A stretch of 64,000 nt of DNA. Origin: Acrocarpospora phusangensis (GTDB lineage: Bacteria; Actinomycetota; Actinomycetes; Streptosporangiales; Streptosporangiaceae). Below are positions 25,936-35,226 of the stretch, piece by piece; positions within the stretch are counted from its first letter, which is position 1, and each line of letters begins with the position of its first letter. The notes beneath the pieces are model-generated. The model did not search any database. It saw only the letters and a program-made list of their open reading frames with translations, and was not told the DNA's origin. The stretch spans positions 1 to 64,000 of the forward strand of contig NZ_BOOA01000040.1 in the NCBI RefSeq assembly GCF_016862995.1, given 5' to 3'. A program made the translations under genes and the position numbers.

Positions 25936-26742
25936 CTACTTGCGGCCGACCCCGCAGAGCCCGTCGACCTCGGCCGGCGGGCCGAAGGGGTCGGGGTCGG
26001 GCCGCCAGAGCGTGATCGACACGATGCCCGGGTCCACGAGGTCGAGCCCGTCGAAGAAGCCCGCCATCTGCTCCCGGCTCCGCAGCGTGTACGGCGGCAT
26101 GGCCGCGCTCGCGTTCAGCGTCTCCTGGGCCTCGTCGAGCGCCGGTCCGGTGACCACGTTGGCGCCGTCCCACATGGCCAGGTAGCTGCCCGGCGGCAGC
26201 GGGTCGAGCAGCCGCTTGACGATCCCGTACGGGTCCTCGCTGTCCTGGACGTAGCCGAGGATGCCCATCAGCATGAGCGCGACCGGCTGGTCGAAGTCGA
26301 GCGTGCCGGCGGCGGCCTCCAGGATGCGGTCGGGGTCGCGCAGGTCGGCGTCGATGTAGTGGGTGGCGCCCTCGGGGGTGCCGACGAGCAGGGCCCTGGC
26401 GTGGGCGAGGACCAGCGGGTCGTTGTCCACGTAGACGACACGGGCCGCCGGGTCCACCCGCTGGGCGAGGGCGTGGGTGTTGTCGACGGTCGGCAGCCCG
26501 GTCCCGATGTCGAGGAACTGCCGGACCCCGGCCTCCCCGGCCAGGTACCCCACCATCCGGGCGAGCAGATGCCGGGACAGCCGGGCGATGTTCACGATCT
26601 CGGGGAAGGCGTCCCGGAACTGGTCACCGGCGTCGCGGTCGACCTGGTAGTGATCCTTCCCGCCCAGCCAGTAATTCCACATTCGGGCAGAATGCGGCAC
26701 GGAAGTATCGATCTGGGGATCGAACTCTAAATCGTCAGCCAC
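25936..26742 (-). CDS. SAM-dependent methyltransferase, DUF574 (PF04672) type
   Basis: The 268-aa protein has the typical family start PHSARMWNYWLGGKDHYQVDR, the SAM-binding motif FLDIGTGLPT (about residues 96-105), VVYVDNDPLVLAHAR and the central VALMLMGILGYV. Many copies of this family occur in each actinomycete genome, and substrates are unknown. It converges on the XRE/DUF5753 gene, a pairing seen often in these genomes. Confidence 0.88.
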   Translation of the reverse strand: MADDLEFDPQIDTSVPHSARMWNYWLGGKDHYQVDRDAGDQFRDAFPEIVNIARLSRHLLARMVGYLAGEAGVRQFLDIGTGLPTVDNTHALAQRVDPAARVVYVDNDPLVLAHARALLVGTPEGATHYIDADLRDPDRILEAAAGTLDFDQPVALMLMGILGYVQDSEDPYGIVKRLLDPLPPGSYLAMWDGANVVTGPALDEAQETLNASAAMPPYTLRSREQMAGFFDGLDLVDPGIVSITLWRPDPDPFGPPAEVDGLCGVGRK

Positions 26743-26816
26743 GCGAGACTTCTCCTACGTTGTCGCATCTGTCGGTAAAGACAAACTTAGTGGCCGAGAC
26801 CCGCGATAAACGGAAA

Positions 26817-26844
26817 AACGGGCACCCCGCGGAGGGCGCCCGTT
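26817..26844 (-). terminator. Terminator of the alpha-mannoside operon
   Basis: AACGGGC pairs with GCCCGTT, then after one mismatch CCC pairs with GGG around a 6-base loop. It lies 13 bases beyond the stop of the GH95-like gene, the last gene of the six-gene minus-strand operon. Confidence 0.7.
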
Positions 26845-26856
26845 CTCCCGGATCCG

Positions 26857-29625
26857 TCAGACGACGGTGACGCTGTACGTGGCCCCGGCGACCGTCGGGA
26901 ACGTGATCACGTCATTGCTCACCGTGTGGGCGACCGTGCCGGTGCCTGCCCTGGTGACCAGCACGGTCCGCCCCGGCCACGGGTTGGCCAGCCGGACCTG
27001 CCTACCCGTCCCGCTGGTGATGTCCACGTACCCGACCTGCCCGCCGGAACGGGCGGAGGACACGACGAACGCGTTCTTGGCCCGCAGCTTCACGAACGAG
27101 CCGTTCTTCCCGGACGGCCAGACCGGGAACACCCGCATGACGCCGCCGTCGGTCTGCAGCAGCATGCTGTTGAGCGCCTCGATCGCGCCCGCCTTCTCCA
27201 GGCCGTGGAAGGGGTCGTACACCCGCCCGTTCTGCATGAGCTTGCTGGTCAGCTGGCCCTTGAGCCGGTCGATCAGGCTCTGCGCCGGGTAGCCGACCCG
27301 GGCGGCCTGGGTGAAGACCTTCGGGAAGCTGTTGTCCTGGCCCCAGGAGTTCATCTGGTCCAGGGTGGTGATCGCCACCTGCCGGTCGGCGGCCGCGCCG
27401 CTCAGGCCGAGCACCTCGCCGGGGTGGACGAACTCCAGGTTGACGGTGTTGTCGCCCGGCCGGAACACGCGGGTGTCGCCGCCGGTCATGGTGCCGGGGT
27501 CGGCCAGCGCGTACACGGTCTGGCCGTTGCTGGTGGTGCGCGGGATGGGCGGCAGCGCGTTGAGGATGTTCTGCCAGGCCGTACGGTCGGCGGCGTCCAC
27601 GTTCAGTTCGACGCTGGCGTTGACGAGGAACGTGAGCACCTGGCGGAGCATGCCCAGGTCGGGGCTGGAGTTGCGGCCCCAGGTGCCCTCGTGCGGGCCG
27701 GCCCACAGGCGGTACCTCCCGCTGGCCGAGTCGAACTCCAGCCAGGACCGGAAGAAGGTCGCGATCTCCTTCAGGAACGGGTACGCCCTGGCGGTCAGGA
27801 AGTTCCGGTCCTGCGTGTACTCGTAGTAGGAGACGTACTGGGTGGCGGTGAACAGGGAGTTGGCCACCTGCTGGTGGTAGGAGGCGTCCGAGGTGTAGGT
27901 GAAGGGCGTGATGCCGACCGGGAAGAGCACGCCGCCCGCGATGCCGTTGGGGAAGCGCGCGGCGACGTAGTCGGACTTGACCTGGCGGAGCTCCTGGACG
28001 GACTTGCGCCTGGCCTCCGGCAGGAAGGCGGTCACCAGGTCGTGGTACGGCAGCGCCAGGTCGGCCCGGTTGCTGGAGTAGACGCCGTAGTAGTTGGCCT
28101 GCCAGTTGTAGTTGAGGTGCATGTCGCCGCCCCACAGCGGCCAGTCGGTGGTGGCCCAGATGCCGTACAGGCCGGAGGCGGTCTTGCCCTGGCGGAGCGA
28201 GGAGCCGAGCAGGTAGAGGGAGCCGTAGTAGAAGCGCTCCAGCAGGTCGTCGTCGAGGTCCACGTAGGACTTCAGCCAGTACTGCTTCCACCATTCGACG
28301 TGCGCGTTGTAGAGGCCGTCCAGCGAGCCGGCGTTCTGGGCGTCGGCGAGGCTCCGGGCGGCCGGGGCCGGGTCGGCGGGGTTCATGCCGCCGCCCGCGA
28401 CGCCGGTGACGATGTGCGCGGTCTGCCCGGCGGGCAGGTCGAAGACGATCCGGCCGGCCGCGCCGCTCGCGGTGGGCGCGCCGACCTGGGTGCCGCCGAC
28501 GATCCGGGTGGCCATGGCGGCCCGGGACACCGGGTTGGAGCCGCCGGCCGTCTGCCTGGCCGCCCACACCGTGTTGCCGGAGACGCCGGAGGTGCTGGTG
28601 AAGCCGCCGCGCGCGTCGGGGGTGCCGGTGGCGGTCTCGACCTGGAGCCGCACGGTGGCGGAGCCGGTGGACTGGATCCTGGTGACCATCAGGTTGTCGC
28701 TGGCCGCCGTCCAGGTGCGCATCGAGACGGGCACGCCGCCGATGCTCATCGTGGTGTCGATGTCGCCCCTGAGGATGTTCTGCTCCTCCAGGAACGCGCT
28801 CGGCGGCTGGGTCGGGCCGCTGCCGTTGTAGAGCTCGAACTGGCCGATCCTGGCCCGCGGGTTCTGGATCGAGTCCTGGGTGGTGCCCTGGGTGGGCTCG
28901 GTGATGTTCAGGCGGAGGTAGCGGACCGTCGTGGACGGGAGCGTGCGGTCGGTCACGGCGGCCGTGTTGCCGGTGACCGTGTCCACCGTGTTCCAGGTGC
29001 TGCCGTTGGCGCTGGTGGCCAGCGTCCAGTTCCTGGTGTTGTTGGCCGTCTCGGCCGGGCGGGCCGCCGCGTCGTGGCGGAGCACGTACCGGGTGAAGGT
29101 CTTGGCGGTGCCCAGGTCGAGGGTGAGCGTCTGCGGTTTGCCGACGTTGGAGACCCAGCCCTCGTAGCCGGAGCCCCACGCGCCGCTGACCGCGCGGCTC
29201 GCGGGGAACGAGGAGTGGGAGCTGGACGCCGTCGCGGTCGCGCCGAGCGCCAGGTTGGACGAGGAGGAACCGCCGCCCACCGGGGTCACCTTCACGGTGC
29301 CGAGGGCGACCAGGGAGTGGCCGCCGTTGACGGTCCAGAAGTCGCCCTTGGAGACGGCGAAGGTCTTGAAGCCCTCCCCGCCGCCGGAGGCCACGGCGAT
29401 GTCGCCGTTCCCGGCCAGCGCCGTCTCGGGCATCGTACGGCTGATGAATCCGGCGTAGTTCTGCGTGGTCCAGCGGCCCTTGACGGCCCCGACCAGCTGC
29501 TGGACCGCGGTCCACTGCTGGTCGGGGGTGGGGGTGGCGGCCGCGGCCGGTTCGGCGGACAGCAGGGTGGCGAGAAGTGCGGAGGCGATGGCGGCGGGTA
29601 GGACCCCGCCCCGGCGTCGCTTCAT
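26857..29625 (-). CDS. Secreted GH95-like glycosidase with inserted F5/8C (CBM32-like) domain
   Basis: The 922-aa enzyme has a signal peptide (cut near AAAAT, residue 30). The N-terminal beta domain (residues 35-118, LAGNGDIAVASGG, KGDFWTVNG) is interrupted by an F5/8 type C domain (about 122-270: SNLALGATATASSSHS, AVSGAWGSGYEGWVS, YLRLNITEP). It then continues (LRGDIDTTMSIGG) into an (alpha/alpha)6 barrel with GLYGIWATTDWPLWGGDMHLNYNWQ and the C-terminal GGVMRVFPVWPSG of the GH95 group. GH95 enzymes remove alpha-L-fucose or alpha-L-galactose; the sugar here is inferred. It is the last gene of the operon, 19 bases after the foldase-like gene. Confidence 0.8.
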   Translation of the reverse strand: MKRRRGGVLPAAIASALLATLLSAEPAAAATPTPDQQWTAVQQLVGAVKGRWTTQNYAGFISRTMPETALAGNGDIAVASGGGEGFKTFAVSKGDFWTVNGGHSLVALGTVKVTPVGGGSSSSNLALGATATASSSHSSFPASRAVSGAWGSGYEGWVSNVGKPQTLTLDLGTAKTFTRYVLRHDAAARPAETANNTRNWTLATSANGSTWNTVDTVTGNTAAVTDRTLPSTTVRYLRLNITEPTQGTTQDSIQNPRARIGQFELYNGSGPTQPPSAFLEEQNILRGDIDTTMSIGGVPVSMRTWTAASDNLMVTRIQSTGSATVRLQVETATGTPDARGGFTSTSGVSGNTVWAARQTAGGSNPVSRAAMATRIVGGTQVGAPTASGAAGRIVFDLPAGQTAHIVTGVAGGGMNPADPAPAARSLADAQNAGSLDGLYNAHVEWWKQYWLKSYVDLDDDLLERFYYGSLYLLGSSLRQGKTASGLYGIWATTDWPLWGGDMHLNYNWQANYYGVYSSNRADLALPYHDLVTAFLPEARRKSVQELRQVKSDYVAARFPNGIAGGVLFPVGITPFTYTSDASYHQQVANSLFTATQYVSYYEYTQDRNFLTARAYPFLKEIATFFRSWLEFDSASGRYRLWAGPHEGTWGRNSSPDLGMLRQVLTFLVNASVELNVDAADRTAWQNILNALPPIPRTTSNGQTVYALADPGTMTGGDTRVFRPGDNTVNLEFVHPGEVLGLSGAAADRQVAITTLDQMNSWGQDNSFPKVFTQAARVGYPAQSLIDRLKGQLTSKLMQNGRVYDPFHGLEKAGAIEALNSMLLQTDGGVMRVFPVWPSGKNGSFVKLRAKNAFVVSSARSGGQVGYVDITSGTGRQVRLANPWPGRTVLVTRAGTGTVAHTVSNDVITFPTVAGATYSVTVV

Positions 29626-29644
29626 GGTGCCTCTCTTCGGTGCG

Positions 29645-30196
29645 TCAGTGGCGGTGGGTGTGGTCCGGGTGCCGAATATCCCCGGGGTGTTCGAATCCGG
29701 GCAGAAGGGTCGCCCGGGCGCAGCGGGCGTCGGCCCACAGCGCGAATTGACGGCGCCGCCGCGCGCCCAGCAGGGTGGCCCGGATGCCGGGCGCCGCCTG
29801 CTCGTACGAGATTCCGCGATACCGATCTTGATTGTTCGCGAAATATTGGGAAATTTCGGTTTCTGGGATGGTCTGGGTTGCGGTGAGGGCGCGGTACAGG
29901 GCCTGGGCGAGGGGGTTGCCGGACAGGACCGCCGCCATCACGCTGCCGAGTTCGAGCCGGTCGGTCGGGGTGAGCTCCAGCGGCGGGCCGCCGGGGACGA
30001 TGCCGCGCCTGGCCGCCTCGTCGGCCACGACCTGCTCGGCGACGAGGATCTGGGTGACCCAGCGGCGCAGCTGCCGTCCCTCCGCCGTGCCGTCCGCGGG
30101 CAGCAGCTCCCCGCGCGGGCCACGGCGCAGCCGCCGTACCCGCCGCTCGACCGTCTCGACGGTGATCGGCGTCCCGCCGACCAGGGCGGCGATCAC
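29645..30196 (-). CDS. Small foldase/PPIase-N-like protein (DUF7158-like)
   Basis: This 183-aa protein starts at GTG 30196, overlapping the alpha-mannosidase stop by GTGA. It has VIAALVGGTPITVETVERRVRRLRRG, a helical middle (LRRWVTQILVAEQVVADEAARRG), ETEISQYFANNQDRYRG, which resembles the SurA/parvulin N-terminal region, and a tail LPGFEHPGDIRHPDHTHRH rich in His. No PPIase catalytic core is visible and there is no signal peptide. I recall similar actinobacterial proteins as DUF7158. Its placement between two glycosidases of one operon is unexplained. Confidence 0.7.
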   Translation of the reverse strand: MIAALVGGTPITVETVERRVRRLRRGPRGELLPADGTAEGRQLRRWVTQILVAEQVVADEAARRGIVPGGPPLELTPTDRLELGSVMAAVLSGNPLAQALYRALTATQTIPETEISQYFANNQDRYRGISYEQAAPGIRATLLGARRRRQFALWADARCARATLLPGFEHPGDIRHPDHTHRH

Positions 30197-33100
30197 CGGA
30201 TCACCATCGGCACGGCCGGCGAGTACGACACCCGCCCGAACCACATGCACTTGACCAGCAGCCACCAGGCGCCCGGCCTGGCCCCGGGCGGCACGTCGAA
30301 CTCGACGGCCAGCTCGCCGTGGGAGCCCGCGGCCACGGCGATCGGGTGCACGCCGGGCCCGCCCAGGTCCCAGGTGCCCCACGGGCTGATCACCTGCGCC
30401 TCGCCCCGGATGTCGAACCGGGCGGTGTTGCGCAGGTCCACCGTCCAGCGGGCCCGCTGCCCCGGGGTGAGCTCGATCGGGGCCACGTCCACCAGCAGCG
30501 CGTCCGCGCCGGGCTGCCCGCCGGTGAAGACGACGTCCTCGTACGTCTGCCCGTCGTGCTCCAGCCGCACGGCCACCGGCCAGGGGCCCGGTTCCGGGTC
30601 CCCGGGCGGGGTGAGGGTCACGTCGAGGGCGGTCCAGTCGCCGGGCGCGAGCCGTACGACCTGGTCGGTGGGGGAGGCGTCCCAGCCGGGGGGCGGGAGC
30701 ACCTGGAGCTTGCCCTCGGTCTCGGCGTCGGTGCGGTCGCTGGCCAGGGTCACGTGCAGGTTGTCGCCGTCGAGGCGGGCGTGCACGCTCATCGGCTGGT
30801 AGCCGATCGGCCCCGAGCCCCGGTTGTGCAGCCAGAACCGGGAGAACACCGGCTGGGCGGGCTCCGCGACGCGCCCGAGAGCCTCGGAGCCCTCCTCCCC
30901 GGCGTCGGTGCGCAGGACGTAGGTGGCGATCTGGCTGGGGGTGAGCGCCGCGTGCAGGACGCCGTCCCTGACCTTGGCCTCGCCGGTCTCCACCTCCAGC
31001 ACGTCGGCGGGCGCGGCCCCCTTGACCGGGACCGGGGCGCTCAGCCGGAAGGTGACGTCCCGGCCGTGCGGCTCGTACAGGCGGGCGGTGAAACGCCCAG
31101 GTTCGGCCCGGCCGCGCCCGTGCGCGGTGGGATTGCCCGTCTGCTTGAACGCGGCGAGTACGGCCTGGCCCGCCGGTTCGACGGTCAGCAGCGACGCGGT
31201 CGCCGGGAGCGGGCCGTCGTGGGCCTCCTCGACGACCGCCCGGAGGCGGTGGCCGAAGTCGTGCGCGCGGGCCACCACGGCCGCGTCCCGCCAGTCGCCC
31301 GCGCCGGAGGCCAGCGCGTACTCGAAGGAGTGGCTCCAGTGCTGGAGCTGGAAGCCGCTCCCGTCCGGCACGGTACGGCGCGGCGGGTCGATCCACACCC
31401 CCGACGGCCAGCCCGTGCAGGAGCGCATCAGCGACAGGTGCAGCCGCCCCTCGGTGTCGACGGCGAAGCCCGGGATGCCGCGGTTGAGCACGGCCACCGT
31501 CCGGTTCCCGGCGGGTTCGCCCGGGTCTGCCGCGCAGGCGACCTCGATGACCGAGTCGGCCAGGTCCGCCACCACGGCCCCGACGGCCGCCCGCAGGTCG
31601 GGGCCCGCGATCAGCAGCACCGGCAGGTCGGCCGCCGCGCGCAGGTCCGCGTCCGGCCGGAAGGTCTCGGCGGGGCCGCGCCCGGCCGGGATCCACAGCA
31701 CTGCGGGCTCCCCGGCGGCCAGCAGGCGCTCCAGCTCCTCGCGGTGGCGCGGGTCCGCCAGCACCCCGGCGGCGAAAACGTTATCCCGCGGCCCGCCGAT
31801 GACGATGCGCACGTCCGGCAGGTTGGAGTCGAACGAGAGCAGCCCATACCGGTTGCCCTCCGCGTGCGTTGTGGTCGCGGTGACCCCGCACTGCGCGAGC
31901 CGGAGCGCCAGGTCGCGGCCCAGCTCGGCGGCGTCCTCCTCGCGCGGCACGATGATCTCCGCCACCCCGAAGCCTTCGCCGGTCGAGACGCGCGCCATCG
32001 AGCTGAGCCCGAACCACTGGAACGCCGGGTTGTCCAGCGTCCACGGATGCTCGGCGGCGTCCACGTCGGGGTGCGCGAAGGAGCGGCCCACCACCGCGTG
32101 CCCGACCTCGGAGACCGGCTTGGCCCCCGGGATCGCGCACGGCCAGCGCAGCCGCAGCAGCTGGTCGGCGCCCTCGAAGCCGTCCAGGTGCGTGACGCAG
32201 TCCACCCGGTCCACGCCGTGCCACAGCGTGATCAGCTGGGTGTACCGGATCGTGCCCAGCTCGCCGGTGACCGTGACGCGCTCCCCGAGCGGGGAACGCT
32301 GCGCCCGCACCGACGTGGCCGGGGCCGCCGCCGAGCCCGCCGAGGCTCCCGTGGGCAGCAGATGCCAGGGCCCTTCCCGGAAGACCGGATGCTCGTGGTA
32401 CTCCTCGTAGACCACGAGCTCGTTGCCCGCCTCGCCCGGCGTGATCAGCTCGTCCCCGGTGGCCATGTCCACCAGGCTGACCACCGTCCCGCCGCGGGCC
32501 GGATCGACGGTCAGCCGGTGACGCCCGTTGGCGATGGTGACCCGGTCCACGTCCCGCCAGCGGGCCGGGTCGACCGTGGCCGGGACCGGGTGTGGGAACG
32601 CGGCCAGCCGGTACGTCCGGTAGCCCAGCGACGGCACCTCGGCCAGGAACACGATCTCGGCCAGGTCCCCGCTCTCCGCCTCCACCACCGCGGGGACGGG
32701 CACGCCGTGCTCGTCGGCCAGGCCGCGGAAGGGCGCCGGCACGCTCACCCGGACCACGTCCGTACGCGGCCAGGCCAGCGCGTTGAACACGGTCACCCGG
32801 TGGCCGTCCCCGCCCGCCCGGCTGTCCACCCGGGCCGCCAGATGCCGCAGCGCGCCCTCGTGCACCTCCCTGGCCAGGTCGTACGCCTCCCGCCACCCGG
32901 CCAGCAGGTCCAGGTAGACCTGGTCGGACTCGGTCCCGGTGATGGCGTCGTGGTGGGCGCCGTACACCAGCTGCCGCCACGCCTTGTCCAGGGCGGCCTC
33001 CGGATAGGCGGCGTCGCCCGCCAGGCTGGCCAGCGCGGCGAACTTCTCCGCGTCCAGCAGCTCGTTCTCGGCCGCCCGCTGCGCCTGCTTGGTATCGATG

Positions 33101-34350
33101 TAGGAGACGTCCTTGCCGGTGTAGACCGGGTTCATGTCGCGGCTCTGCGGAGACAGCCGGGCTCCCGTCCCGGCCAGCTCCGCCGCCACCGCGGAGAAGA
33201 AGTCCCGGGGCAGGGCGCACAGGAACTTCGGCCAGGCGTACCGGGCGTTCCAGTCGCGGTGGATCTCGGTCAGCCACTTGTTCGGCGGGCTGTAGTCGGT
33301 GCCCACCGGGACCAGCACGTTCTTGGTGGCGGCGACCTTCTTCATGCGCAGGAACAGGCCGTAGACCGACTCCTCCGCGTCCGGCAGGGTCTGCGCCGAG
33401 TCCATCGACCAGCCCGCGCTGTAGTGCGCCGCCATGTAGTGGGTGAGCAGCCCGCGCCCGCTCGGCGAGAGCCACTCGAACTCGCTGCGGAACTGCATGC
33501 CGGACGGGTCGCCGTGCGGGGTGTCGTAGGTGCCCATCTCCAGCGCCGGCCCCCATTGGTGGAAAGGACCGCGCGCCCACGCGCTGGAGGTGAGCCCCGC
33601 GTCCGCCATCAGCCCGGGGAACTGCGGGTCGTGCCCGAACGCGTCCAGCTGCCACGCCGTCGTCGGCGCCCCGCCCAGGATGTCCCGCTGGAACCCCACC
33701 CCGTAGACCGCGTTGCGGATCGTGGTCTCCGCCCCGGTCAGGTTGGTGTTGGGCTCGTTGTACGTCCCGCCCATGATCTCCAGCCGGCCCTCGCCCACCA
33801 GCTTCCCGATGATCTCCCGGTTCTCCGGGAACGCGTCCCAGTACGGCTTCAGGTAGTCCACCTCGGCCAGCACGAACCGGTAGTCCGGGTCCCGCCTGGC
33901 CAGCTCCAGGTTCACGTCGATCAGCTGGAACGCGGTGAACTGGAAGCTCATCCGCACGTCCTGGGCGTCCGGCAGGGCGTCCCACTCGCTCGCGTACCCG
34001 GCCTGGGTGTTCCACCACACGGGGTCGTAGTGGAAGTGCGACACCAGGAAGACCGTCCAGCCGGGTTCGGCGACGGTGAGGGAGCCGGAGGCGGTCGCCG
34101 TACCGGACGGGCCGGTGGCCTCGACCACGACGGAGAGCACCGAGCCCGGCGGCGCGTCCGCGTCGAGCGGGCGCACGGGGATCTCATGGAGGCCGGTGCC
34201 GGGGACGCCGGTCAGGCTCCCCTCGGCGTCACCGGAGACGCGCAGGTCGATGGGGGAGTCGCCGGAGGTCCGGACCCGGAGGATCTGGCGCGGGGCGTCG
34301 TCGGGCCCGGCGAACAGCTCGGTGGACTCGACGGCGTCGATGGTCAGCAT
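30193..34350 (-). CDS. GH38 alpha-mannosidase
   Basis: The 1385-aa cytoplasmic enzyme (no signal peptide) hydrolyses alpha-mannosides. The zinc pair His107 and Asp109 lies in SHFHYDPVWW, the nucleophile Asp236 in WQLDAFGHDP, and the HH motif in VYGAHHDAITGTES. A beta-sandwich middle follows, and the C-terminal 200 residues include an NEW3-like domain (TLTPPGDPEPGPWPVAVRLE). It is longer than typical GH38 (about 1000 aa) through N- and C-terminal additions. It follows the two sugar permeases by 42 bases, so imported mannosides are probably cut inside the cell. An operator-like AACGTTATCCCG lies inside the gene at 31777-31788. Confidence 0.92.
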   Translation of the reverse strand: MLTIDAVESTELFAGPDDAPRQILRVRTSGDSPIDLRVSGDAEGSLTGVPGTGLHEIPVRPLDADAPPGSVLSVVVEATGPSGTATASGSLTVAEPGWTVFLVSHFHYDPVWWNTQAGYASEWDALPDAQDVRMSFQFTAFQLIDVNLELARRDPDYRFVLAEVDYLKPYWDAFPENREIIGKLVGEGRLEIMGGTYNEPNTNLTGAETTIRNAVYGVGFQRDILGGAPTTAWQLDAFGHDPQFPGLMADAGLTSSAWARGPFHQWGPALEMGTYDTPHGDPSGMQFRSEFEWLSPSGRGLLTHYMAAHYSAGWSMDSAQTLPDAEESVYGLFLRMKKVAATKNVLVPVGTDYSPPNKWLTEIHRDWNARYAWPKFLCALPRDFFSAVAAELAGTGARLSPQSRDMNPVYTGKDVSYIDTKQAQRAAENELLDAEKFAALASLAGDAAYPEAALDKAWRQLVYGAHHDAITGTESDQVYLDLLAGWREAYDLAREVHEGALRHLAARVDSRAGGDGHRVTVFNALAWPRTDVVRVSVPAPFRGLADEHGVPVPAVVEAESGDLAEIVFLAEVPSLGYRTYRLAAFPHPVPATVDPARWRDVDRVTIANGRHRLTVDPARGGTVVSLVDMATGDELITPGEAGNELVVYEEYHEHPVFREGPWHLLPTGASAGSAAAPATSVRAQRSPLGERVTVTGELGTIRYTQLITLWHGVDRVDCVTHLDGFEGADQLLRLRWPCAIPGAKPVSEVGHAVVGRSFAHPDVDAAEHPWTLDNPAFQWFGLSSMARVSTGEGFGVAEIIVPREEDAAELGRDLALRLAQCGVTATTTHAEGNRYGLLSFDSNLPDVRIVIGGPRDNVFAAGVLADPRHREELERLLAAGEPAVLWIPAGRGPAETFRPDADLRAAADLPVLLIAGPDLRAAVGAVVADLADSVIEVACAADPGEPAGNRTVAVLNRGIPGFAVDTEGRLHLSLMRSCTGWPSGVWIDPPRRTVPDGSGFQLQHWSHSFEYALASGAGDWRDAAVVARAHDFGHRLRAVVEEAHDGPLPATASLLTVEPAGQAVLAAFKQTGNPTAHGRGRAEPGRFTARLYEPHGRDVTFRLSAPVPVKGAAPADVLEVETGEAKVRDGVLHAALTPSQIATYVLRTDAGEEGSEALGRVAEPAQPVFSRFWLHNRGSGPIGYQPMSVHARLDGDNLHVTLASDRTDAETEGKLQVLPPPGWDASPTDQVVRLAPGDWTALDVTLTPPGDPEPGPWPVAVRLEHDGQTYEDVVFTGGQPGADALLVDVAPIELTPGQRARWTVDLRNTARFDIRGEAQVISPWGTWDLGGPGVHPIAVAAGSHGELAVEFDVPPGARPGAWWLLVKCMWFGRVSYSPAVPMVIR

Positions 34351-34392
34351 GGAGTGCCTTTGCGGTGGGAGGGAACGGGACGGAAGGCGCGG

Positions 34393-35226
34393 CTAACCCT
34401 TGACCGCGCCTCCGGTCAGGCCCTTCACGAAGTTCTTCTGCAGGGCGAGGTAGAAGATCAGGATCGGGAGGGTGGCCAGGAACATGAAGGCGAACAGGTC
34501 CCCGAAGTCGGACTCGTACTGGCCGATGGCCCGGTAGACGCCGACCGTCACCGTGGTGCCGCTGTCCGGCCCCAGCACGATCAGCGGGGTCAGGAAGTCG
34601 TTCCAGATCCACACCCCGAGGAAGATCAGCACGCTGGCCGAGGCCGGGCGCAGCAGCGGGAAGACCACCTGCCAGAACACCCGGACCTTGCTCGCGCCGT
34701 CCAGTTCGGCGGCCTCCTCCAGCTCGCGCGGCACGCTCTTCACGAACCCCATGAACAGCAGCACGCCGAACGGCACGTAGTAGCCGACGTTGACCAGCAC
34801 CAGGCCCTGCAGCGTGGCCATCAGGTCGAACGCCTTGAGCACCGAGGTCATCGGGGAGAGGATCACCGGGATCGGGATCATCAGCCCGCACAGCAGGGTG
34901 ACCAGCAGCACCTTCGCGAACACGCGCGTCGAGCGGGCCAGGTAGTGGCCCAGCATGGCCGACAGCACGGTCAGGATCGTGATCGACAGCGCGGTCACCG
35001 CGATGCTGTTGACCAGGCCGAAGGTGAACAGGTTGTCCTCGCGGGCGAACACCCCGCTGATGTTCTCCAGCGTCGGCGGCAGCGGCAGCCCCGCCGGGTC
35101 GGGCAGGATCTCCTCGCCCGGCTTGAAGACGTTCACCAGCATCAGGTAGAGCGGCAGGAAGAACACCGCGCCCACGAAGACGGCCACCAGGGGCCGCAGC
35201 CAGGTGTGCGTGCGCGCGTCCGTCAC
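34393..35226 (-). CDS. CUT1 sugar ABC permease (MalG type)
   Basis: This 277-aa membrane protein has six predicted helices and the EAA loop EELEEAAELDGASKVRVFWQVVFPLL. The GTG start overlaps the stop of the partner permease (GTGA). No ATP-binding gene is in the operon; in Streptomyces such CUT1 systems share the ATPase MsiK, which probably applies here. It imports the oligosaccharide captured by the lipoprotein at 36186. Confidence 0.92.
   Translation of the reverse strand: MTDARTHTWLRPLVAVFVGAVFFLPLYLMLVNVFKPGEEILPDPAGLPLPPTLENISGVFAREDNLFTFGLVNSIAVTALSITILTVLSAMLGHYLARSTRVFAKVLLVTLLCGLMIPIPVILSPMTSVLKAFDLMATLQGLVLVNVGYYVPFGVLLFMGFVKSVPRELEEAAELDGASKVRVFWQVVFPLLRPASASVLIFLGVWIWNDFLTPLIVLGPDSGTTVTVGVYRAIGQYESDFGDLFAFMFLATLPILIFYLALQKNFVKGLTGGAVKG

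Noticed and set aside
26926-29601. An 891-codon plus-strand frame opposite the GH95-like gene
   Set aside because: Low-complexity Val/Gly/Arg-rich translation and no motif; the opposite strand encodes a clear glycosidase.
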